Of a DNA stretch of 64,000 bases, positions 56,124 to 64,000 are shown piece after piece. Both the position numbers and the translations under genes were made by a program. Source of the stretch: Symsagittifera roscoffensis (taxonomy: Eukaryota; Xenacoelomorpha; Acoela; Convolutidae); assembly GCF_963678635.1 (NCBI RefSeq), contig NC_087063.1:7968386-8032385 (forward strand), given 5' to 3'. The notes under the pieces are model-generated. The model was not told where the DNA came from. It saw nothing but the letters and a program-made list of their open reading frames with translations, and did not search any database. How positions within the stretch are numbered: the first letter of the stretch is position 1; the number at the start of each line of letters is the position of its first letter.

Positions 56124-56930
56124 AGCTTTTCTTTGTTTCTCTGGTATGAATTTCCTAGAGCTATCACTTAGGGTAGTTAGCCTTGACTTGTATAGACTAT
56201 GTTTTGATTTATCACTTCCACTTCCTACTGCCTATACACTCAATTCGATTGCTAGTGTCCTTATTGTTTGACTACTGATAGTAATAGCACATCACAAAAA
56301 ATTCCAAAAGTTTCACCTATTGTGACCACGAATATTTGTATGTTATCACAGTACAGCGTATATACAATTTATTCACAATGATCGATCATTGGTTGTAATA
56401 ATATGAAGCTAGCACAGTCTGATGATATCAATATTTTTAAAGAATAGTGTACTCACTACCCAATCAAGAATAAATATTATTGATTTAAAACAAAAAACCA
56501 AGAAAAATAAAATATTTTCAATGAAAAACGTATGTGTTTTGTACTTCAGCTAGTCGCAATACAATAGTCGAACTTGTTTCTAAAGCGAGAGCTTTCCCTG
56601 TTCGGTGCCGCACCAAACAGACAAAACTTGAAGGCAGTAATTTTCTCAAGTGGGCGTCTATTGCAGCCACCGAGTCCTGTGTTACCTGCTAGACCTACTA
56701 AAATCCTCAAGGCAATCACTTTTCCAAAAAATGATTCATATTCATAAAAAATGATTCTTATTCAATTTAGACTTAGTGTCGCGAATATCCGGGCTTAGAC
56801 CCGTTTTGTTTTACTCTGGTCTCTTTGAAAGGCAAGTTACCAGTGCAGTCACTGTTGTCTACCCTGACACCTAACAACCTAGTATTCTTTACTATTTACT
56901 TTTCTTTTCTCTACTTAAGTTTTGACAAAA
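56124..56930. other. Gypsy 5' leader region and flank
   Basis: No gene. The 5' LTR and primer-binding site should lie here. TGTGATAACA...CGTGGTCAC on the minus strand near 56,325-56,352 is suggestive of an LTR border, but no matching copy was found at the 3' side. Confidence 0.4.
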
Positions 56931-56934
56931 TAGG

Positions 56935-57235
56935 ACACTTCCGGATTGGCGAAAATAGGATCCTTCCAAATTTGCAAAAATTATACCCCTCCGGATTGGC
57001 AAAATAGGACCCTTCCGGATTGGCAAAAATAGGACCCCTCCGGATTGGCAAAAATTGGACCCCTCCGGATTGACAAATTCAGGACCCTCCGGATTGGCAA
57101 ACAAGAGACCTTTTTCAGATTGGCAAAATGGAACCCATCATGATTGGCAAAAATAGGACCCCTCCGGATTGGCAAACTTGCCCCCCCACCGGACTGGTAA
57201 AAATGGGACCCTTCCGGATTGGTAAAAACAGCTTT
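56935..57235. repeat. ~26-bp minisatellite
   Basis: About ten imperfect copies built on CCGGATTGGCAAAAATAGGA with a C-rich CCCCT joint. Several units vary in length by one to three bases. Confidence 0.9.
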
Positions 57236-58949
57236 TCCGAGACTTTTAAAAATCTCACCCCAGACCCTTCCGGATACGTTCTCCGATGCTGGTTTTCTGG
57301 GTTCATTAGCCCTCTCTTGTTGTCTAGAACAGCGCAAAATTTTGTTAGGGGTATAAGGGCTTTCCAAAAAAATTTTTTTTACAAAACGTGAAGGGTCTAC
57401 CTTCACTAATTGGTAATTTTGCTAAAAACAACCCTAAAAAATTTTTACCACTACTTTTTTGAATAATTGAGTAAGCTCACCTTAATTCTGATCTAATGGT
57501 ATCAAGATCAACTGGATCTGTCCAGTAGTTCCAAAGTTATTAACCAAGTTATTAACCAAACTTAAAGGTTCCGCCTAAATTTTTTCGCAATTCTTATCTT
57601 TTCGACCTAAAAATTATTGATCCGAGCTCAGAAGGCCTATGTACTTCTAGTTCAATGCAAAAAAAAATCCGATCTAAAAAGTTCCAACTGAAAATATTTG
57701 TCAAAAACAATGCTATTTGGACCCTTTCGGATTGATGAATCCACTAAATCAAACACGTTAAGTCCGAATTAACTGAAACCCGGAAGGTTATCGGCAAACG
57801 GGTTCTAAAACCTGTCGATTCACTAGCGAACGTTGTGCGAACAATAATTTTTACTGTCCTAATTCGAAAATTTCAAAAATTTTTTTTATTATTTAGCGTT
57901 TCGTTTTTTCAAAAATCAAGAAAATTCGGCTTTTGGTACCCAATTAGTTCCAACCACATCGGAACTAAACTCAACCGGTTCTACATATTATACTAGTAAA
58001 ATTACGATGTAACTCACCAATTTTGCGCTTTTTACCGTTTCAAAAAATATCGATGTCTGAAAAATTGCGATTTGTGGGGGAATCAAAATATTTTGACCCT
58101 AAAAACTGGTCTGCTTACTGTGTTTTTCACCGAAAAACGGTATAGGAGTTTTAATATAGGCTGTATTAATAGTAATACTAGTAATATTATACCTTTCCGG
58201 GTTTGTTCAAAACCCGAATTAAGGTGCTTAACTCGAAAATTCGCAATTCGGTGAAGGGTCACTTCAGTGCAGTCACTGTCGAGCCCCCCACAGAATGATG
58301 TCTTACTTTTTGTACCAAAAGGGAAACAAAACTTGTTTACGATACCCAGCAGTCGATTGGGTCAGCACACTGCTTGCCGGATCAGTCTTCTTCTGTAATC
58401 CCGAGACCCTTCCGGATTGAGCGCAAATTAGCATTAACGTGCTTAAATACTCAAATAACGCCACAATACAAGCACCACAAACGTTCCATAAATTTGCTCG
58501 TAACAATCCTGACTGATATAAATGCCTGTAACAACAATATATCTAACAACAACAAACGGGAGGGTCGGATCACATCTCGTCTGGGGGGCTGATTTCTACT
58601 GATTTTTTACTTTTTAATATTTTCGATTATTTTTTTGTTTTCTGTTTTTTCTTAGGTACTATACTACTTTTTGCTCGGTATCTTGTATATTTTTAAGTGT
58701 TTTTGGTCACAAACCTCTCAGGGAACGACGGGACGGCCAATCTCCCCACCCTTCCTGGTACGTGAATTTTCGGTCTTAACTAGGTTAAAAAGCTATTCAC
58801 GGGAATACGGAAGGCTTCCGCGTTCCGAACTACCCTCCCGCCCCGGTGTTTAAGGCCTTGTTTTGAGCATAGGCTAGTGCTCTTTAACGGTTCTGCCGGT
58901 CATGATGTTAAAAGAGAATAACACCCAGGAGCGCCATAAAAAACATCTA
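57236..58949. other. Region without recognised gene
   Basis: AT-rich with isolated remnants of the CCTTCCGGATTG motif (57,260; 57,722; 58,410). No coding or RNA signal supported. Confidence 0.5.
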
Positions 58950-59719
58950 TGTAACATTCGCCCGGAAGTAAATATCGACGGAAAATAAAGCTAGATTTTT
59001 AAACGACTGGCTAGCGTCTAAACGCAGCTCTACATGCTTTTCACCGTCTCTGCCATAGCCAGTTCTTTTGGTGGTCTTTCTAACATCGGGTCGACAAAAA
59101 ACGTTACTGTTTCCGGCTTCGATCAGAACGCTCTAATTGACTTTATTATATGCAAAAATAAGGAGCTCATGGCTGGGTCTCAGTATCCCCAGACCACGAG
59201 GTCACTCCTAAAAGCAGGGCTACTACTTATTTATCATATTACTATTGTTTTTGTTCCGTAGATAAAAATCATCATCTACATCGAAGATGGATCAACCCTT
59301 TCCCTTAACTCCTAGCTTCTCATGATCTGAAAATGAATTTAGGTGTTAATTGAATTCAGCTCAGGACATCTCCAGGAAGCTAAAAACTTATAAAATACAG
59401 TTTGAGTTCTCCTCTCAAGGCCCCTCCGGATTCAGGAATCCGGGGAAATAACGTCCTTATTTCTTTCAGGAAGGCTGGACACGCCGTCCCATCACCCTTC
59501 CTAATTCTCGGGATTCGCGTTGAAACGATTGTAGCGGCACAATCGTTACAACTCAGAATGGTCTTCGTAAATTTTTCTCCAATCTCAATCAGTATCACAC
59601 GATCTCCGTTTCTCTGCTTTTCTTTACGAATTCTCTTGTTCTTCTCTGTCTGAGACTACTTTTGTTGTGTTTTCGCCGTTTCAGTTGATGCGAAATTTCG
59701 ACGGTGTCACGTGTCTTTC
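58950..59719. repeat. ~770-bp direct repeat, copy 2 (right of the retroelement cluster)
   Basis: Colinear with 38,961-39,736 from TGTAACATTCGCCCGGAAG to GTGTCTTTC, with scattered substitutions and a few small indels. A shorter related block (GGCTGGGTCT...CAGACCAC...AAAAACAGGGCTG) appears at 59,894-59,955, showing that the family is dispersed. Confidence 0.85.
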
Positions 59720-60619
59720 TTTTTGAACGAATTTTCAAAAATTAACATGAAAGTCCAAATTAACTCTTCCGTGTTCGTCAACTTGAACGATTAAGACCAC
59801 CAATTCGTTAAAACCTTTAATCTTCCCATCCTGATGTCACAATAAAATCTCGAACTCCGACTTTGAATTTCCGTACGTTCTGGTCGAATGTCACACTCAT
59901 GGCTGGGTCTGGGTGTCATCAGACCACAAATACACTCCCAAAAACAGGGCTGATACTGGCCCTTTCCTAACTCCTTGTTGATCGTGATACCAGTCCTTTC
60001 CTGTAACAAACATCCACTTAGGTCACACATTAGGTTATGAGAAATAGGCCTTATAACCATTGGCTCAAGTATCAGGGACACTATCTCTCGTGTTTTTGCA
60101 GCTCAATCTGACGGATCCAATTCGGTTCACTTAAGACAATGGTCATCGAGATCGTGTTACAGCTTAAAGGCTACTAACAAAATACCCCCCCTCCCAGTCT
60201 TGATATAATTACGGCCCCTAGGCGAGGTCTCTAAATACCTAAACACGCAACCGACTTCAAAAACAGGGTTGGAACCAGGATTGTCAACATCAGGGTCGAG
60301 ATCAAGGTCCAGATTTGGGTTGTCAAGGTCAAATTCACGATTGCATTTTAATCAAGAGTCAAGGTCAAGATTCAATTCCGTCAAGATTCCAAGATTTGAG
60401 ACTTACTTACGCTTTTTCGCAAATTTCAAGATTTCAATAAACAGAAACAAATTTTTATACAAAAATTTAAGGAGACATTAATGAATTTGAACATTATCGG
60501 AACAAAACTTTTACAAAAATACAAAAATAGATCCAACTTTATTAATAATGATCTGTTCTTTGGAGTGAGGAAGGTGTTGAAAACATAAGGAAAAGCTTGA
60601 ATTATCTCAACAAATATAA

Positions 60620-61470
60620 AAAATCCGTCGAGTCCGTCACTAGCTTCTAGTGTGCCCAGAACACAAGTACTGTTATCAACCTGTAGAGCCACAGATATAC
60701 GCTGCTTAAAGTAAAGTGTCGACTTAGGTTCTTGCGTAGCAGTCGATAGACGTTTACCAAGCGCGCGTAGGAAACTGTACGTGACGGGCCCACATCACCT
60801 TGGACTTCAAAGGCCACCGGAGCAAAGATATAACCTCCATAAATGATTTCCGAGTATTTAGAGGTTTTTCTCACTTCTGCTTCGATAGCTCCAGAGAACT
60901 GGCAAGGGTCGTTAGAAATCCTACTCGGGGCGAGCGCGTCCAAAACCGTCGCGTCCCAGATAAGACACATGCCTCTATCCAGTAACATCCAATTTAGTCC
61001 ATCTGGTCTCTTGTTGTCTGACGTAGCAAGCCCCGGGGTTCTAAGACAGACGGGATGTTCGCCAAACCTAAAGCACGTTTAATTATATCGTTTATCATAG
61101 CTTGACGCTGAATCCGGCCAGCACTTCTTCTACAAGACAAACTGTGGGTACCGAAAATGTCAACTGGCTGACCGCTTTTATAGGTATGGGGTTCACTTAT
61201 CGGCAGATCCAACCGCAGAGCTATAGAAGTTTTTAGATGCACATCCGTCAACTTGAGACCAAGCGAACGACAAGGAAACGCGTTAAACCAACCAGCCTGA
61301 AGTTTGCCTTCTGGTGAGATCATACGTAACTTGTTAGTGTCATCAGATTCTTTAACTAGCGTGTCGTAGATGGATTTATTGATAGGATTAGACCAAGACT
61401 TCTGAAAGTGAGTATCGTATGGTGTTCGTTCGAGCCCTGAGATGCTGAACCAAAGGTTCAGCACTTGCTC
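60620..61470 (-). pseudogene. C-terminal fragment of a second LINE-like RT, nested in the hAT element
   Basis: On the minus strand 61,464-60,994 reads HTYKSGQPVDIFGTHSLSCR with RSAGR and NDIIKRALGLANIPSVLEP. After a frameshift near 61.0 kb, 60,988-60,647 reads LIWDATVLDALAPSRI and FAPVAFEVQGDVGPS, ending with ALQVDNSTCVLGTL in another frame. This C-terminal module, after the RT, is widespread in invertebrate RT-containing elements. The RT itself is missing, so this is a 5'-truncated insertion. Confidence 0.75.
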
Positions 61471-61599
61471 TTTTTGAGGAAACTTGGTCTTATTTTTTTT
61501 GCCATAATTATTTATAGGGTTTATATATGTTGTGCCTTTTTCAGGAAAAATGTGTAATATTCAATGTACCAGTATTTCTGTTGTTGAAGTCGGAACATC

Positions 61600-62830
61600 T
61601 GATGGCACTAATGACGTACAAATAAAAAAAACGTTTTGCCAATTCATAAGATGTTTCGGGAGAAGTACAAGAATGGACAGCGAACGGATGTTAGCAAAAG
61701 TTTGAAGTGTCGTGTTCCCATAAACGCACATATGGTGACAGAAATGGATTAAAAGCGCAAGTTGTGTCATGTACTGGAATCAACAAGCGACTCAGATGTG
61801 CAGATCAAACGTCGCTCACATTTGCCAAATTGCCGGACTAAAGGACTAGCAGCAGCTGCAAAGATGGTTTATGAGGACAATATTCCTGTTTATAAAGTAG
61901 GGAACTCTGCAGCACTTTTCGAAATCACTCTATGACATAGCGTTATCCCGACGTGTGATAAAATCAATAATGTCTAATAGAGACAAAGCGCACAATCAAT
62001 ATGCATATCATTTGATAAGTGGACATCAGCTGACTGGTCTAAGGTTATCGGAGTTCATCTGGATTGTGGTGAAAATTTGAATTTTGAATATTCCATACAA
62101 AAGCGTCTGTGGAGCGGAAGATATTTGCACCTTATTATAAAAGCATCTGAAACTATTTGATTTATTGCCCAGCGATATCTCCGTTTCAATTACAGACTGC
62201 GGTTGCGACGTGCAAAGTGCAACCGAAATTGTTAATTGGTTTTAATTTCTTTGTATAGCACATGTTGTGAATTTATGTGTAAGAGTATTTTTTTGTGACC
62301 ATGAGGCAGATGAAGAAGATTTTGAGGCTTTTGACAGCGAAGAGGATGATGTAGTAGAGATGAAGCATGGCTACTTCAAACACTGTATTGAACTGGTTCG
62401 ATCTATTGTAAGACAAATTAAGCGTACTTCCAAGTTGCAGGAGGAACTGTTAGAGTTGTAAAAAATAGCAAAAGATTCGCCTCTAAAAAATGTAGTTGAT
62501 ATTTCAAAAAGATGGAATTCTGTGCATGATATGTTGGATAAGTTTATGGAATTGAAGCAGCACTTATTATTCATGTTTACTGAAGAAAATGAAAATTTTG
62601 AGTGGAAAAAAAATAAAGAGATCTGTGATGCCTTGAAGTCGTTTAAAAAAACATCAGTGCAAATTCGGGCGGCTAATGCGGGCGTTAACGAAGCATTTCC
62701 AGTAATTAAAATTCTTACTTATTTGACACAAACGCAATCGCCTGTCAAGGATGCCATACGACCAGTGCTTGAAAAATGGCGTTTTCGTTTCTTAATAAGT
62801 TTATGTCTGGATGGTTTTTGTCGAAAAGAG
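61600..62830 (+). pseudogene. hAT transposase relic
   Basis: Plus-strand fragments line up with hAT transposase order. KRRSHLPNCRTKGLAAAAKM leads to SFDKWTSADWSKVIGVHLDC (the first catalytic Asp region), CEFMCKSIFL-type sequence, then LVRSIVRQIKRTSKLQEELL, a stop, VVDISKRWNSVHDMLDKFME (the RWNS helix) and IKILTYLTQTQSPVKDAIRP. At least three stops or frameshifts are present. The C-terminal dimerisation region is replaced by the terminal repeat. Confidence 0.8.
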
Positions 62831-63030
62831 CGTAACATTTATAATGAGGGTGAAAAACTCAAGATTAATGTCAAGACTCAGTTTTTATGGTCAAGATTGA
62901 AGTCAAGATTTTGTTGCGGAGTAGAAAATCAAGGTAAAGGTCGATTTGACTTTTTGTCAAAAGTCAAGGTCAAGGTCAAGATTGGGTAGTCAATATCAAG
63001 ATTCAAAAAGTCAAGATGTTGACAACTCTG

Positions 63031-63600
63031 GTTGGAACCTCACGTGATTACCAATAGTTTTTCATGGACAGTGGACAATTGATCCATTTCAGATGATTCA
63101 ACCTAAAACTCGCCTTATTCCAACATAACTGTATAAAATTTAATCTAGTCAGTGAATTCAAGTAATCACATTGTCGAGACAACCACTCTGGAACTAGTTC
63201 TAGACACTATCAAACAAAAATAACTATGATAACTCTAGAAGTTTTAATAAAGCAAAAAGTTTCAACGAGAGAATATTTTGATAAGTCTTAGACCATTATG
63301 TTACTTGAGTGGGCGACCTTCCCAATGAAGGTTTCTCTTGCTCTAGACGTAGCACTCGCGAACCAGCTCTCAATAATCCTTATCAGGAACAAGACTGATC
63401 AGGAACAAGTTGATTGTTTTTGGGCAAATTGACTCTCGATTGATTTCACGTCCAAAATGAGAGATTTCAGGTAACATCTCATGGTATGTTTTGTCTCAAA
63501 AGCCACTAAATACCCATTTGCTGATATCCTTGGCTGCAACATTTCGAGGTATATAATAGCAGCTTCAATCAGTACGACAGTGTCAGGCAATGTTAGATAA
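63031..63600. other. Right flank of the hAT element, no gene seen
   Basis: AT-rich sequence without a convincing exon. A short minus-strand frame at 63,399-63,590 has no family resemblance. Confidence 0.4.
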
Positions 63601-63623
63601 CTTTACTCAACGGGTGTTAGTTT

Positions 63624-63887
63624 TTAAGCTACAATCCCTTTTTCTTGATTCCATCTTGACAATTTGAAGTCCTTCAGAGCGCTATCATTAGACAGGCTTA
63701 TCGTTCTTATTTCTAGCGTTACGCCAAAAAAGGTGCGGTCACCCTTTTCTGTCTGATAACTCGCATTTATCAATATTGCCTTAAAAATTGGCGGTACTAT
63801 CAATGCTTCAGTAATAATTGAAGAATCCTGTGAGCTAATAGGAACCTGTCTCGGATCATCAGCATCTTTTTTTCGTTTCCTCTTTGG
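63624..63887 (-). CDS. Possible last coding exon at the window edge
   Basis: A minus-strand frame without ATG runs from CCA AAG AGG to TAA at 63,624-63,626 and reads KRKRKKDADDPRQVPISSQD, then IVPPIFKAILINASYQTEK, FFGVTLEIRTISLSND and LKDFKLSRWNQEK. Just upstream, a different frame is also protein-like (KIRATIERVNDVKMNSSRKS to PSSPVKVLTAKEE), so either a splice junction or a one-base frameshift joins them near 63,880. A basic nuclear-type segment precedes a compact beta-rich region. No family recognised; the gene continues beyond the right edge. Confidence 0.4.
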   Translation of the reverse strand, partial: PKRKRKKDADDPRQVPISSQDSSIITEALIVPPIFKAILINASYQTEKGDRTFFGVTLEIRTISLSNDSALKDFKLSRWNQEKGIVA

Positions 63888-64000
63888 CAGTTAACACTTT
63901 GACAGGAGAGCTTGGGTTGACTTTTTTCTCTTTCTTTCCGCTCTTTCGACTTGAGTTCATTTTCACATCATTGACTCGTTCAATTGTAGCTCTGATCTTC

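Larger units (their letters stand above)
60276..63030 (+). mobile_element. hAT-family DNA transposon with 8-bp TSD
   Basis: Ends are CAGGATTGTCAACATC at 60,276-60,291 and, inverted, CAGAGTTGTCAACATC at 63,015-63,030 (14 of 16 identical). The 8-bp GTTGGAAC flanks both sides (60,268-60,275 and 63,031-63,038). Both subterminal regions are dense in GTCAAGATT/AAGGTCAAG motifs, as expected for hAT transposase binding sites. The interior has a broken transposase on the plus strand and a nested LINE fragment on the minus strand. Confidence 0.9.

Noticed and set aside
56325-56352. Gypsy 5' LTR end and primer-binding site
   Set aside because: The sequence is suggestive, but no matching second LTR or tRNA complement could be established by eye.
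38961-59719. LTR pair of one giant retrotransposon
   Set aside because: No TG...CA ends, no flanking duplication, partial extra copies nearby, and they do not adjoin the gag or 3' ORF boundaries.

Overview
The window is a stretch of an AT-rich nuclear genome from an invertebrate animal. It holds a nuclear receptor of the NR2F (COUP-TF/seven-up) class, a gene class found only in animals, split by introns with GT-AG borders whose phases agree throughout. Large introns, tRNA-derived dispersed repeats, satellites and nested retroelements fit a repeat-rich metazoan. I cannot name the phylum from sequence alone. Nothing looks prokaryotic; there is no operon and no CRISPR.

Layout. 1-4,830: seven 715/716-bp tandem units, arranged as a three-unit higher-order repeat. 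Each unit looks like a tiny three-exon gene for a ~156-residue protein of unknown family, ending in a 10-bp hairpin plus T-tract. 7,929-18,535 (minus): the NR2F gene, seven coding exons joining in frame to 876 codons plus stop. Its introns carry a DDE transposase scrap, tRNA-headed repeats and perfect hairpins. 18.5-36.7 kb: no convincing genes. This stretch holds a ~915-bp tandem repeat (21.4-25.0 kb), a ~160-bp satellite of about 19 units (29.2-32.2 kb) and members of a tRNA-derived repeat family. 36,691-38,613 (minus): a ~640-residue lysine/serine-rich protein with a C2H2-like knuckle and a C-terminal SUMO-interaction-like motif, probably a real nuclear protein but not recognised.

38.7-63 kb is a transposon graveyard. 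A decayed Ty3/Gypsy element runs on the minus strand from gag at ~56.1 kb to ~40.3 kb. Downstream of its integrase lie a degenerate macro domain and an ORF with a coiled coil and an SGNH/GDSL hydrolase. Its reverse transcriptase is split at the catalytic motif by a ~4.8-kb non-LTR retrotransposon (46,754-51,532) flanked by a 7-bp target-site duplication. That insert encodes a PHD-like finger, AP-type endonuclease, reverse transcriptase and C2H2 fingers, and ends in a second SGNH hydrolase. A ~770-bp direct repeat lies on either side (38,961 and 58,950). A hAT transposon with an 8-bp target-site duplication and inverted termini spans 60,276-63,030 and itself contains a LINE C-terminal fragment. 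A possible coding exon touches the right edge (63,624-63,887, minus).

The two apparently functional host genes are the NR2F receptor and the 36.7-kb gene. The most unusual signals are the higher-order micro-gene array, a duplicated in-frame splice donor that would insert nine residues into the NR2F P-box, and the presence of SGNH hydrolase domains in two unrelated nested retroelements.
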